From: an uncultured Bacilli bacterium
Lineage (GTDB): Bacteria; Bacillota_I; Bacilli_A; RF39; UBA660
NCBI GenBank assembly: GCA_934190785.1
Contig: CAKPTA010000004.1
Span: 1 to 64,000, forward strand
DNA: 64,000 bases
Direction: 5' to 3'
A program made the translations under genes and the position numbers. Positions 16,253 through 25,200 of the stretch are shown here, in pieces. The notes under the pieces are model-generated. The model ran no database searches, was not told the origin of the DNA, and saw only the letters and a list, made by a program, of their open reading frames with translations. Position 1 is the stretch's first letter. Every line of letters starts with the position of its first letter.

Positions 16253-16723
16253 ATGAGAACAATAATTCATGATATAGACTGTTTTGATAAAATAAAAAGT
16301 GATGATGTTATTATAAATACATGTGAAAAAAATTGTATTGGTTGTTTTAATTGTTGGGTAAAGCATCCTAAAATATGTACTTTTAATGATGAATTAAAAC
16401 ATTTTAGTGATGTTTTATTAAGTAGTGATTCTATAATAATTATTAGTAAGTGTATATATGGTACATATAGCGCTAATGTAAAAAAAATATTAGAACGAGT
16501 AATTGGCTATGTAAAACCATATTTTTGTCTTAGAAATGGTAGAATTCACCATCAATCAAGGAGTAATAAAAAATTAAATTTTATTGTTTATTTTTATGGA
16601 AATATAGATTCAAATGAAAAAGAATTAGCGCGTAGATTAGTAAATTTAAATGCTTGTAATATAAATTCAAATCCGCCAATCATTAACTTTGTAAATAATA
16701 TAGAAGAAATAGGTGATATATAA
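16253..16723 (+). CDS. Flavodoxin-fold NAD(P)H-dependent FMN reductase-like protein
   Basis: The 156-residue protein carries the CIGCFNCWVKHPKICTFND block found in FMN-reductase-type flavodoxin-fold proteins (Fld_2/NADPH-dependent FMN reductase families), followed by SDSIIIISKCIYGTYSANVKKILERV, the typical site where flavin phosphate and quinone meet. It lacks the usual N-terminal INGSPR phosphate loop, which instead appears at the start of the next protein. No Shine-Dalgarno site precedes the start; a -10-like CATAAT about 15 bases upstream allows a nearly leaderless message. It abuts the next gene directly, and the two may form a heterodimer. Confidence 0.75.
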   Translation: MRTIIHDIDCFDKIKSDDVIINTCEKNCIGCFNCWVKHPKICTFNDELKHFSDVLLSSDSIIIISKCIYGTYSANVKKILERVIGYVKPYFCLRNGRIHHQSRSNKKLNFIVYFYGNIDSNEKELARRLVNLNACNINSNPPIINFVNNIEEIGDI

Positions 16724-17296
16724 ATGTTATTAATAAATGGTAGTCCTAAATTAAAAAAAAGTAATTCTAATTACTTTCTTAATTTAATTAGTAAAAAAGA
16801 GACAATTATCTATTTATATAAAGATAGTTTTTCTAAAATAGATTTAAAACATCATGATACAATTGTTTTTTCTTTTCCTTTATATGTTGATTCTATTCCA
16901 AGTAAAGTAACAGAATTTATAGAGTATCTTGATAATAACAATATTGATATTTCAAATAAAAAAATTTATGCTATATGTAATTGTGGCTTTTTAGAACCTA
17001 TTCATAATGAAGTAGCTTTAAAAATAATTGAAAATTTTACTTCTAAAAGGCAAGCTCTATATAAAGGACATATTAGTGTTGGAGCGGGTGAGATAATTGG
17101 AAAGAGAAAAGATAATTGCATATATAAGATTATGAGTATTTCTTTTATATTTAAATTTCTATGGCTTAAACATTGTATAAAAAAAGGAAAAGGAATTAAT
17201 TTAAATACAACTATTCATCCTATGACTAAAAAAGTATATATAAAGCTTGCTAATAAGAGTTGGAAAAAGAAAATGAAATTGAATAAAATTAGCTAG
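16724..17296 (+). CDS. Flavodoxin-like oxidoreductase
   Basis: A 190-residue protein starting MLLINGSPKLKKSNSN, the FMN phosphate-binding loop of NAD(P)H-dependent flavodoxin-like reductases. It continues with DTIVFSFPLYVDSIPSKVTEFIEYL, the second flavin contact region, and YAICNCGFLEP. The C-terminal 50 residues are strongly basic (KKGKGINL, KKVYIKLANKSWKKKMK). It starts at the base after the preceding stop codon, so the pair is co-translated. Substrate unknown. Confidence 0.8.
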   Translation: MLLINGSPKLKKSNSNYFLNLISKKETIIYLYKDSFSKIDLKHHDTIVFSFPLYVDSIPSKVTEFIEYLDNNNIDISNKKIYAICNCGFLEPIHNEVALKIIENFTSKRQALYKGHISVGAGEIIGKRKDNCIYKIMSISFIFKFLWLKHCIKKGKGINLNTTIHPMTKKVYIKLANKSWKKKMKLNKIS

Positions 17297-17341
17297 TATT
17301 TTAAATTTAGAACAAAAAATAAAAAAATTTGACAAAAAGTA

Positions 17342-17370
17342 TTGAAATATTACATATAATAGAGTATACT
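17342..17370 (+). promoter_or_regulatory. Promoter of tRNA-Ile
   Basis: TTGAAA (17342-17347), 17 bases, TATACT (17365-17370), about 23 bases before the mature tRNA. A consensus TTGACA at 17329 with TATAAT at 17355 is too widely spaced (20) to be a better match. Confidence 0.55.
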
Positions 17371-17393
17371 GTAAGAGTCGTTGACACATAAAT

Positions 17394-17470
<77 letters not shown>

Positions 17471-17483
17471 TTTGTGATTTTAT

Positions 17484-17505
17484 CCCTTGCTTGCAAGGGT
17501 TTTTA
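17484..17505 (+). terminator. Terminator after tRNA-Ile
   Basis: CCCTTGC-TT-GCAAGGG inverted repeat followed by TTTTT. Confidence 0.7.
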
Positions 17506-17541
17506 TTTTTTAAATATATGTAGTAAGTTGTGTGTTGTAGT

Positions 17542-18036
17542 GTGAAAATAATAGAATTAAATGAATTAATATCAGTTGAAAAAATGAACTTTAGAAAGAA
17601 AAAACATCAAGATTTCTTAAGAATATTAGAACAAGATAAATTAGTCGGTGGAGAAGATGGTTATTTAAAATCATTATTATTTGAAATTAAAGATGAAATA
17701 AAAGAAAATATATATGATATTTGTGGTACATCATATATTGTATATTCTAATTCTTTAGCTATTGGTTACTTATATATTTCCAATCCTTATGGGATAGATG
17801 CATATGTTACTGTATCATACGCTATTTTAGAAAAATATAGAGGCCTAGGGTACGCTAAGGCATTATTAAGTATGATTGATATACTTTTATCAAGTGATGT
17901 TGCAACCATAAAACTTGTTATTGATAATAGCAATGTTGCAAGTAAAAATTTGGCTGTTTGTTCGGGATATGTTGAAAATACAGATATTAATACTAAGTCT
18001 AATTATAAAGTATATCAAAAAAGAAAAATTTCCTAG
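17542..18036 (+). CDS. GNAT-family N-acetyltransferase
   Basis: Transfers an acetyl group from acetyl-CoA; substrate unknown. The 164-residue protein ends with a recognisable GNAT core: AIGYLYIS, then the acetyl-CoA loop YRGLGYAKALL (R/Q-x-x-G-x-G/A type) at about residues 104-114, and NVASKNLAVCSGYVE, the usual helix 4/strand 6 segment. The N-terminal 60 residues are divergent. Starts are GTG 17530 or GTG 17542; neither has a clear ribosome-binding site and 17542 (VKIIELNE) looks more like a natural N-terminus. It is transcribed alone between tRNA-Ile and the DapF-like gene. Confidence 0.85.
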   Translation: MKIIELNELISVEKMNFRKKKHQDFLRILEQDKLVGGEDGYLKSLLFEIKDEIKENIYDICGTSYIVYSNSLAIGYLYISNPYGIDAYVTVSYAILEKYRGLGYAKALLSMIDILLSSDVATIKLVIDNSNVASKNLAVCSGYVENTDINTKSNYKVYQKRKIS

Positions 18037-18057
18037 CATTTTTTAATGCTTTTTTTT
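18035..18057 (+). terminator. Terminator of the acetyltransferase gene
   Basis: AGCATT-TTTT-AATGCT stem-loop followed by seven T; the stem overlaps the stop codon. Confidence 0.8.
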
Positions 18058-18082
18058 ATATCCTTAAAATAGGAGGATGTAT

Positions 18083-18937
18083 ATGTTAAAAGAAATAAAT
18101 TTTACAAAAATGCATACTAATGGAAATGACTATATTATTATTGATGGTATAAAGAATAAAATTAATATAAATTTTATTAAATCACATATAAAAGAAATTT
18201 GTGAGAATAATTTTGGTATTGGAGCAAAAGGTGTTGCTTTAGTTATGCCAAGTACAGAATCTAGTGCTGAGGTATTTATTTATAATAGTGATTCTAGCGA
18301 AACTTTTATGAGTGGAGGTGCTATTTTAAATGTCGCAAGGTATTTGTATGATAACAAATTAGTTAAAAATAAAGATATGAGTATAAAAACAAAATCTGGT
18401 ATAAAAAATGTTCATTTATCACTAAAAAATGGAGAAGTTTCTTTAGTTTCACTAAAACTTGGTAATCCCAAATTCAGTGCAAAGTTAGTTCCTGTTTTAA
18501 CAGAAAAAAGTGTTTTTATAAATGAAACTATCCATGCTTGCAATAATGACTATCAAGTAACTTGTGTATCTGTTGGAAATCCTCATGCGATTATTTATAC
18601 AAATGATCTTGATTCTTTTGATTTAGATGAGATAGGTAAGTATTTATCGACATACTATTTATTCCCAGAGCGTATTAATGTTAGTGCCATGAGTTTAATT
18701 GATAAAGATATAATTAGATTAAAAACATTTGAACGTGGTGCCGGTAGGACTTTATCATGTATAACAGCTGCTGCTTCTGCTGTATCTTCCGCAGTTATAA
18801 ATGATTATTTAAAACAAAATAAAGATATTTTAGTTTTAGAAGATGGTGGAAGTGAAATAGTTAATTTTGATTCTAAAGAAGGAATTGTTGTGTCTGGGAC
18901 ATCTAATTATATTTGTCACGGAAAAATACTTAAATAG
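18083..18937 (+). CDS. dapF: Diaminopimelate epimerase (DapF) family protein with altered active site
   Basis: DapF interconverts LL- and meso-diaminopimelate for lysine and cell wall synthesis, using two cysteines as acid and base. The 284-residue fold is clear: KMHTNGNDYIIID at the start, VGNPHAIIYT in the middle and FERGAGRTLSC near the end, where the second catalytic Cys is kept (Cys226). The first catalytic motif is not: the usual CGNGxRC reads SGGAILN, with Ser77 in place of the catalytic Cys. The conserved GIGADG is GIGAKG, and the GTG/GSG after Cys226 is ITA. It may therefore be a non-canonical epimerase or racemase, or a non-enzymatic homologue. ATG 18083 is preferred because the upstream ATG 18077 abuts AGGAGG. 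Confidence 0.8.
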   Translation: MLKEINFTKMHTNGNDYIIIDGIKNKININFIKSHIKEICENNFGIGAKGVALVMPSTESSAEVFIYNSDSSETFMSGGAILNVARYLYDNKLVKNKDMSIKTKSGIKNVHLSLKNGEVSLVSLKLGNPKFSAKLVPVLTEKSVFINETIHACNNDYQVTCVSVGNPHAIIYTNDLDSFDLDEIGKYLSTYYLFPERINVSAMSLIDKDIIRLKTFERGAGRTLSCITAAASAVSSAVINDYLKQNKDILVLEDGGSEIVNFDSKEGIVVSGTSNYICHGKILK

Positions 18938-18947
18938 GTATAGAATA

Positions 18948-18976
18948 TTGACAAAATAATGATTTTGCTTTATACT
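18948..18976 (+). promoter_or_regulatory. Promoter of the gatCAB-aspS T-box transcript
   Basis: TTGACA (18948-18953), 17 bases, TATACT (18971-18976). Confidence 0.8.
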
Positions 18977-18982
18977 TGAACT

Positions 18983-19229
18983 ATATTTGAATGTCTGTGA
19001 AAGAGAAAAGTAATTATTACCTCTAATAAAAGCGAGTTAGGTATGGTGTGAGCTAACAATTATGTAATAATGAATAACACTCTGGAGTTGCTTATGCGAA
19101 ATTAAGTAGTGTAAGTCGGAAGTAATCCGTTATCATGTTACATAAAGAGACTATCTATGATAGTAAGTAGGGTGGTACCGCGGATTAAACAGTAATTCGT
19201 CCCTTTTTGGGATGATTACTGTTTTTTTT
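18983..19229 (+). promoter_or_regulatory. T-box riboswitch, asparagine specifier (AAC)
   Basis: A T-box leader senses uncharged tRNA and lets transcription continue when the cognate amino acid is short. The conserved T-box AGGGTGGTACCGCGG lies at 19169-19183, and the competing terminator (19188-19229) pairs AAACAGTAAT with ATTACTGTTT before a run of T. Stem I can be drawn: GAG (19003-19005) with CTC, loop-E motif AGTA (19009-19012), and ATTATTAC paired with GTAATAAT. On the 3' side of the specifier loop, GAAT-AAC-A places AAC (19076-19078) as the specifier codon, matching tRNA-Asn. This fits the downstream amidotransferase that makes Asn-tRNA. Confidence 0.9.
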
Positions 19230-19254
19230 GTTAAATTAAATAAAGGAGGATATT

Positions 19255-19566
19255 ATGGCAAAGTTTACAAGTGAAATGGTTGATGATTATGCTGATAAAT
19301 TACTAATTGGCTTAACAAAAGAAGAAAATCAAATGGTATTAGATGAATTTGATATTATTGATAAAAATATTGATATTATAAATGAAATAGATGGAATTGA
19401 AAATGTTGAACCTATGAGTTGGGCATTAGATGATTTTGTATATGAACTTAGAGAAGATGTAGTAGAAGAATCTGTTCCAATTGAAGAGTTATTACAAAAT
19501 TGTGGTGATTATGTTGGAAATGAAGTTAGAGTACCAAAGGTGGTGGGTAATGATGCACATGAATAA
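19255..19566 (+). CDS. gatC: Aspartyl/glutamyl-tRNA amidotransferase subunit C
   Basis: GatC clamps GatA to GatB in the tRNA-dependent amidotransferase. The 103-residue protein has the typical opening (FTSEMVDDYADKLLIGLTKEE) and a central NIDIINEIDGIENVEPM, followed by REDVVEESVPIEELLQNCGDYVGNEVRVPKVV, which matches the family's conserved C-terminal loop. It is the first gene after the T-box and overlaps gatA. Confidence 0.95.
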   Translation: MAKFTSEMVDDYADKLLIGLTKEENQMVLDEFDIIDKNIDIINEIDGIENVEPMSWALDDFVYELREDVVEESVPIEELLQNCGDYVGNEVRVPKVVGNDAHE

Positions 19567-21016
19567 GAGTATTGAAGAAATTCACGAAGCTTTGATTAAT
19601 GGTGAAGTTTCATCTAAAGAATTAATTCGTGAATCTTTAGAAAAATCACATGAAGTAGAAGAAAAATATAATGCATTTGTAACAATTATGGATGATGCTA
19701 AAGAAGTTCCTGTAACTGATAATTTACTTTCAGGAATTCCTTATGGAATTAAAGATAATTATTCAACAAAAGGAATTTTATCTACAGGTTCATCAAATAC
19801 TTTAAAGAATTATGTTCCATTTTTTACAGCTACTGCTATTGAAAAATTGGAGAAGGCTGGAGCTGTTGCTGTAAATAAAACAGTAATGGATGAATTTGGA
19901 ATGGGTGGAACAGGAACAACAGGTCATACTGGTGTAGTAAGAAATCCATGGGATAGAACACGTATGTGTGCTGGATCTAGTGCTGGGTCTGCTTGTGCAG
20001 TTGCTGCAGGTGTTTATCCATATGCAACAGGATCAGATACAGGAGATTCTATTCGTAAGCCAGCAGCATATTGTGGTATTGTTGGATATAAGCCAACATA
20101 TGGAATGATATCAAGATATGGATTATTCCCATTTGCGAGTTCTCTTGATCACTGTGGTGTTTTAACACGTAATGTCAAAGATGCTGCTATTGTTGTTGAT
20201 GAAATGAAAGGTATTGATAAAAATGATATGACTTCATGGGATTCAAGTGATATTCATTTATCTGAGTCATTGACAGGAAATGTTAAGGGTAAGAAATTAT
20301 GTTATATTAAAGAAATCTGTGATTTAGATAATTATCCACATGCTAGTGATGAACTTAAAAATCATTTGCTTAATTTTAAAGAAGCATTAAATAAATGTAA
20401 AAGTCTTGGTATGGAAGTAGAAGAGGTAAGCGTTAATAGAACATTATTAAACGCTATAGCATCCACATATGTTGTTATATCTTGTGCTGAAGCTACATCA
20501 AATATGTCTAATTTAACAGGTATAATCTTTGGACCAAGAATAGAAGCTGATAATTATATTGATATGATGAAAAAATATCGTACAGAAGGTTTTTCACCAC
20601 TTATTAAACGTCGTTTTGTAATTGGATCTTATGTATTACAGGCACAAAATAAGAATCGTTATTTCTTTAATGCTCAAAGAGTACGTAGACTTCTTGTTGA
20701 TGAATGGAAAAAATTATTTGAAACATATGATGCTGTTATTTTACCAGTATCAAGTGGACCTGCTAAACACTTAGATGGGGATAAAGATATTCTAGATAAT
20801 GACACAACTGTTTTAGAGGAACACTTACAAGTCGGAAATTTTGGTGGTTTCCCATCAATTACAATTCCAGATGGATTTATAGATTCTCTTCCAGTCGCAC
20901 TTAATATAACAGGAAATTGTTATGATGATGCGAATGTATTAAATATAGCATACGCTCTTGAAAGCGTTATGCCATACAAAAATCAAATTGCAAAGGAGGT
21001 AACACATGAAATATAA
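19553..21016 (+). CDS. gatA: Aspartyl/glutamyl-tRNA amidotransferase subunit A
   Basis: GatA releases ammonia from glutamine, which GatB uses to amidate Asp-tRNA-Asn or Glu-tRNA-Gln. The amidase signature is complete: catalytic Lys in GIPYGIKDNYSTKG, then MGGTGTTGHTG, the Ser pair region CAGSSAGSACAVAAG, GSDTGDSIRKPAAYCGIVGYKPTYG and FASSLDHCG. Length about 487 residues is normal. Possible starts are ATG 19550, 19553 and 19559; AAGGTGG at 19538-19543 suits the first two. It overlaps gatC by 14 bases and gatB by 11, so the subunits are translationally coupled. Confidence 0.97.
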   Translation: MHMNKSIEEIHEALINGEVSSKELIRESLEKSHEVEEKYNAFVTIMDDAKEVPVTDNLLSGIPYGIKDNYSTKGILSTGSSNTLKNYVPFFTATAIEKLEKAGAVAVNKTVMDEFGMGGTGTTGHTGVVRNPWDRTRMCAGSSAGSACAVAAGVYPYATGSDTGDSIRKPAAYCGIVGYKPTYGMISRYGLFPFASSLDHCGVLTRNVKDAAIVVDEMKGIDKNDMTSWDSSDIHLSESLTGNVKGKKLCYIKEICDLDNYPHASDELKNHLLNFKEALNKCKSLGMEVEEVSVNRTLLNAIASTYVVISCAEATSNMSNLTGIIFGPRIEADNYIDMMKKYRTEGFSPLIKRRFVIGSYVLQAQNKNRYFFNAQRVRRLLVDEWKKLFETYDAVILPVSSGPAKHLDGDKDILDNDTTVLEEHLQVGNFGGFPSITIPDGFIDSLPVALNITGNCYDDANVLNIAYALESVMPYKNQIAKEVTHEI

Positions 21017-22463
21017 AGCACTTATTGGACTTGAAATGCACTGTGAGATTAGTGAAACAAATACAAAAGTTTTCTCAGGTGCTGAAAACTCATACAAAGG
21101 AGTTGCTAATACTAATATAAGACCAGTTGATATGGCTTTTCCAGGTACACTTCCTGTTGTTAATAAAGAAGCAGTAAAAAAAGCTTTAATGGCTAGTATG
21201 ATTTTGAATTGTAAACAACCTGAATATATGTACTTTGAAAGAAAAAATTATTATTATCCAGATCTACCAAAGGGATTTCAAATTACCCAAGAAACAAAAC
21301 CAGCGCCTGTTGGGATTTATGGTGAGATGAAATATGAGTGTAATGGTGAAATTAAGGTTGCTAAAATTAACAATATTCACCTAGAAGAAGATGCAGCAAG
21401 TAGTGATCACTACGCAAGTTATTCAGCAATTGATTATAACCGTGCTGGTGTGCCTCTTCTAGAACTTGTTACCGAGCCAATTTTTCATTCTGCTGATGAA
21501 GCAGTTGCTTTCCTTGAAACAATGCGTAGTGTATACCAATATGCAGGTATTAGTGAAGCTGATTCTAAAAAGGGTCAAATCAGATGTGATGTAAATGTTT
21601 CTATTATGGATATAGAAAAAGATGAATCTGATCCCAAAAATTGGGGAACTAAGATTGAAATAAAAAATGTTAATTCATTCGGTGGTGTAAGAGACGCTAT
21701 TAATTATGAAATAGAAAGACAAACTGAAGCCAAGGAAGATGGAACCTATGACAATATGGAACAACAGACTCGTCGTTGGGATGAAGAGAGTGGAACAACT
21801 ATTTACATGCGTAGTAAAGTAGATGCTATTGATTATAAATATTTTATTGAACCAAATATTCCAAAATTTAAATTAAGTAAGGAATGGTTAGATGAAATTA
21901 GAGCATCTATTCCACCACTTGCATTTGAACGTAAAGAAAAATATATAAATGAATATGGACTTTCTAATTATGATGCAACTATTTTAGTTAAAGAGAAAAA
22001 TATCTCAGATTATTTTGAGGAAACAATTTCATATAATGTAGATAAAAAAGCAGCATCAAACTGGATTACAAGTGTCATTTTGGGACATGTTAATAAGTAT
22101 GAACTTGATATTTCTAAAATATTTGTTACACCAAAAATGCTTGCTGATTTAATATCTCTTGTTGAGAATAATACAATATCATCAAAACAAGCAAAAGAAG
22201 TTTTATATAAAGCTTTAACAGAAGAGATGGAACCAACACTTATTGTTGAAAAAGAAGGATTGAAACAAATTGGTTCTGCTGATCAAATTATGCAAATTGT
22301 AGAAGAAGTATTAAATGAAAATCCAACTTCAATTGATCAATATAAGAGTGGTAAAACAAACATTTTAGATTACCTTGTAGGTCAAATTATGAAAAAAACT
22401 CGCGGTCAAGCTAATCCAGCTATGGCTAGAAGTATGATGCAAGAAGAAATAGAAAAAAGATAG
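21006..22463 (+). CDS. gatB: Aspartyl/glutamyl-tRNA amidotransferase subunit B
   Basis: GatB phosphorylates and amidates the misacylated Asp or Glu on tRNA. The 485-residue protein opens with ALIGLEMHCEI and has the conserved FERKNYYYPDLPKGFQITQ, the DYNRAGVPLLELVTEP signature (about residues 145-160), GQIRCDVNVSI and a C-terminal YqeY-like tail domain ending in KKTRGQANPAMARSMM. The start has a strong AAAGGAGGTAACAC site inside gatA. A free-standing YqeY paralogue occurs at 59221. Confidence 0.98.
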   Translation: MKYKALIGLEMHCEISETNTKVFSGAENSYKGVANTNIRPVDMAFPGTLPVVNKEAVKKALMASMILNCKQPEYMYFERKNYYYPDLPKGFQITQETKPAPVGIYGEMKYECNGEIKVAKINNIHLEEDAASSDHYASYSAIDYNRAGVPLLELVTEPIFHSADEAVAFLETMRSVYQYAGISEADSKKGQIRCDVNVSIMDIEKDESDPKNWGTKIEIKNVNSFGGVRDAINYEIERQTEAKEDGTYDNMEQQTRRWDEESGTTIYMRSKVDAIDYKYFIEPNIPKFKLSKEWLDEIRASIPPLAFERKEKYINEYGLSNYDATILVKEKNISDYFEETISYNVDKKAASNWITSVILGHVNKYELDISKIFVTPKMLADLISLVENNTISSKQAKEVLYKALTEEMEPTLIVEKEGLKQIGSADQIMQIVEEVLNENPTSIDQYKSGKTNILDYLVGQIMKKTRGQANPAMARSMMQEEIEKR

Positions 22464-22472
22464 GAGTAAAAC

Positions 22473-24212
22473 ATGAACGAAAAATATAGAACAGAATATT
22501 GTGGAAAAATCAGTGAAAGTATGGTCGGAAGTGAAGTAACTTTATCAGGATGGATTGAAAATATCCGTGACCATGGTGGAGTTATATTTGTTGATCTACG
22601 TGATATTAAAGGAACAGTTCAACTTGTAAGTAATGATGATAATATGTTTTCAGGATTATCAAAAGAATCAACAATAACAGTTAAAGGAATGGTTCGTGCA
22701 AGAAGTGAAGAAGATTATAACGACCACATCAGTACTGGTAAAGTAGAAGTTTTAGTTGAATCATTAAATGTTTTAAGTTCCGCTATTAATCTTCCATTCG
22801 AAATTAAAACTTCACATGAAGTAAATGAAGAAGTACGTCTTAAATACCGTTACTTAGATTTACGTAACACTAAAGTAAGAGATAATGTTTTATTTAGAAG
22901 TAAATTATTATCATATCTACGTAATAAAATGACAGAGATGGACTTTAATGAAGTTCAAACACCAATTATAACAGCATCAAGTCCAGAAGGAGCTAGAGAT
23001 TTTCTAGTACCTTCTCGTAAATTTAAGGGAAAATTTTACGCTTTACCACAAGCACCTCAAGTATTCAAAGAATTACTTATGGTAGCAGGATTTGATAAGT
23101 ATTTTCAAATAGCGCCTTGTTTTAGAGATGAAGATTGTAGAGCAGATAGAACCCTAGAGTTTTATCAACTTGATTTTGAAATGAGTTTTGTAGATGAAGA
23201 AGACGTATATAAAGTAGGAGAGGATATCTTCTATGATACATTTACACATTTTAGTGATCGTGAAGTATCAAAAAAACCATTTACAAGAATTAATTATAAA
23301 GATGCTATGTTGCGTTTTGGAACAGATAAACCAGATTTACGTAATCCACTTGAGATAATTGATATTAGTAAAATATTTGAAGAGTCAGAATTTAAGCCAT
23401 TTAGAGGAAGTGTTGTAAGAGCAATTAAAGTAGATGATCTTGCAAGTAAGTCAAACTCATGGTTTAATGAAGTGGTTGATTTTGCTAAAAAGTTAGGAAT
23501 GCCAGGAATTGGTTACATTACGGTAATAGATGATATGACATTTAAAGGACCAATTGATAAATTTTTAACAGAAGAAGATAGAAAAGAATTAATAGAACAA
23601 GCAAAATTAAAGGCTGGAAGTGTACTTTTCTTTATTGCTGATAAAAAGGAAAATGTTGCTGCAAAACAAGCAGGTCAAATTAGAACATACTTAGGAGAAA
23701 AATTAGATTTAATTGATAAAAACAAATATCATTTCTGTATTATCAATAATTTTCCAATGTTCGAATATAATGAAGAAGAAGGAAAATATGATTTTGGACA
23801 TAATCCATTTAGTATGCCACAAGGTGGACTAGAAGCTTTAGAAAAAGAAAAAATAGATGATATTCTAGCATATCAATTTGATTTTGTATGTAATGGTTAT
23901 GAAATGGCTAGTGGAGCAGTTAGAAATCATGATATTGAATGTTTAGAAAAAGCTTTCAGCATGGTTGGATATTCAAAGGATGTTGTAAAAGAACGTTTCA
24001 GTTCACTATACAATGCTTTTAAATATGGATGCCCTCCACATGCTGGTATGGCTCCTGGAATTGATAGAATGATAATGCTGCTTAGAGATGAACAAAATTT
24101 ACGTGAAGTTCAAGCTTTCCCAATGAGTGTTAGCGGAGAAGATAAAATGATGGGATGTCCAAGTACTGTATCAGAACAACAATTAAGAGAGGTACATATT
24201 AAATTAAGATAG
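22473..24212 (+). CDS. aspS: Aspartyl-tRNA synthetase, probably non-discriminating
   Basis: Charges tRNA-Asp and, in organisms relying on GatCAB, also tRNA-Asn with aspartate. The 579-residue protein is the bacterial type: an OB-fold anticodon domain (VTLSGWIENIRDHGGVIFVDLRD), class II motif 2 (FRDEDCRADRTLEFYQLDFEMSF) and motif 3 (HAGMAPGIDRMIMLL), with the bacterial GAD insertion domain between. Position in the T-box-gatCAB operon with an Asn specifier supports the non-discriminating role. Length and motifs are normal, so its tRNA range cannot be read directly. Confidence 0.97.
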   Translation: MNEKYRTEYCGKISESMVGSEVTLSGWIENIRDHGGVIFVDLRDIKGTVQLVSNDDNMFSGLSKESTITVKGMVRARSEEDYNDHISTGKVEVLVESLNVLSSAINLPFEIKTSHEVNEEVRLKYRYLDLRNTKVRDNVLFRSKLLSYLRNKMTEMDFNEVQTPIITASSPEGARDFLVPSRKFKGKFYALPQAPQVFKELLMVAGFDKYFQIAPCFRDEDCRADRTLEFYQLDFEMSFVDEEDVYKVGEDIFYDTFTHFSDREVSKKPFTRINYKDAMLRFGTDKPDLRNPLEIIDISKIFEESEFKPFRGSVVRAIKVDDLASKSNSWFNEVVDFAKKLGMPGIGYITVIDDMTFKGPIDKFLTEEDRKELIEQAKLKAGSVLFFIADKKENVAAKQAGQIRTYLGEKLDLIDKNKYHFCIINNFPMFEYNEEEGKYDFGHNPFSMPQGGLEALEKEKIDDILAYQFDFVCNGYEMASGAVRNHDIECLEKAFSMVGYSKDVVKERFSSLYNAFKYGCPPHAGMAPGIDRMIMLLRDEQNLREVQAFPMSVSGEDKMMGCPSTVSEQQLREVHIKLR

Positions 24213-24229
24213 TTAAACTATCTTTTTTT
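24206..24229 (+). terminator. Terminator of the gat-aspS operon
   Basis: AAGATAG-TTAAA-CTATCTT followed by T residues; the stem overlaps the aspS stop codon. Confidence 0.8.
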
Positions 24230-24270
24230 CTTTATATGTGTTAGAATAATGACCGAGAAAGAGGATTTTT

Positions 24271-25140
24271 ATGTACGAAAGAGAAAAGGCGTTAGTTGAA
24301 GAAGTATTAGAATCATATCCACCTTGTTTTAGAGAAAATTATTATAATAATAAAAAAGCACTAACGATAAATAAAAAAGAAAAAGAGATAAATTCCTGTG
24401 GAATTAGTGGGACTTATGATGAAGTAAATAATAAAATTACATTATATGAAGATAATGCTATTATTCATGAACTATTTCATGTAAGTTTTAGAAATGGTAA
24501 AAAATTAAATCAAACAATTTCTGATGAATATCCATATTACTATTCTAATGGAATTACCTTTAAAACTGATAAAAATAAAATTGGAGAAGGATTAACAGAA
24601 GGCTTTGTTGAATATTTAAGTAGAAAAGTTTGTAATACTAAAGGACACTGTTTTGAATATTTTATTGTTGATTTACTTATTTCAATATATGGTGAAGATA
24701 TTTTAAAATATCCATTTACAAATGATATTGTAGGATTTTATCAAGATAAACGTTTTTTTGATATTATGTCACTAATGAGTAATTTAGACTTTTATTTTAT
24801 TTATAAAAAAGATATTACGTTATTTGTAGAATGTAGCAAAATAATTATGGAAGAGGAAACAAATGTTGCTTTAGCAAGAACAAAAATTAAAAGAAATCTA
24901 AAACATATTGATAAATCAATACTAGAACTTTATAAAAACATAATTAATTGTATAAATATAATTATTAAAGAATATGAACATTGTGATTATCCCAAAATTG
25001 AACAATATCAATTTACTTCAAAAGTAGAAGAATTTATAAAAGATCCAAGTTACAAGTCTATTATTAATTTACTTGAATATAATAATTATGACATAAATAA
25101 AAAAATAGAAAAAAGTTTAAGAAAAATAAGAAGAAAATAA
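24271..25140 (+). CDS. Putative zinc metallopeptidase-like protein
   Basis: No family recognised, but residues about 69-76 read IIHELFHV, an HExxH-type zinc motif, and about 110-120 read GEGLTEGFVEYLS, which could supply the third (Glu) ligand as in gluzincin peptidases. The remaining 170 residues are helical and Lys/Ile-rich. There is no signal peptide, so it would be cytoplasmic. It is transcribed alone between the aspS terminator and the tRNA-Asn gene. Peptidase activity is an inference from the motif. Confidence 0.75.
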   Translation: MYEREKALVEEVLESYPPCFRENYYNNKKALTINKKEKEINSCGISGTYDEVNNKITLYEDNAIIHELFHVSFRNGKKLNQTISDEYPYYYSNGITFKTDKNKIGEGLTEGFVEYLSRKVCNTKGHCFEYFIVDLLISIYGEDILKYPFTNDIVGFYQDKRFFDIMSLMSNLDFYFIYKKDITLFVECSKIIMEEETNVALARTKIKRNLKHIDKSILELYKNIINCINIIIKEYEHCDYPKIEQYQFTSKVEEFIKDPSYKSIINLLEYNNYDINKKIEKSLRKIRRK

Positions 25141-25200
25141 TAGGTTATTTTAATAAATTAAAAAATTTTTACAAAATATAAAAAAAATATAAAAAAGGTA

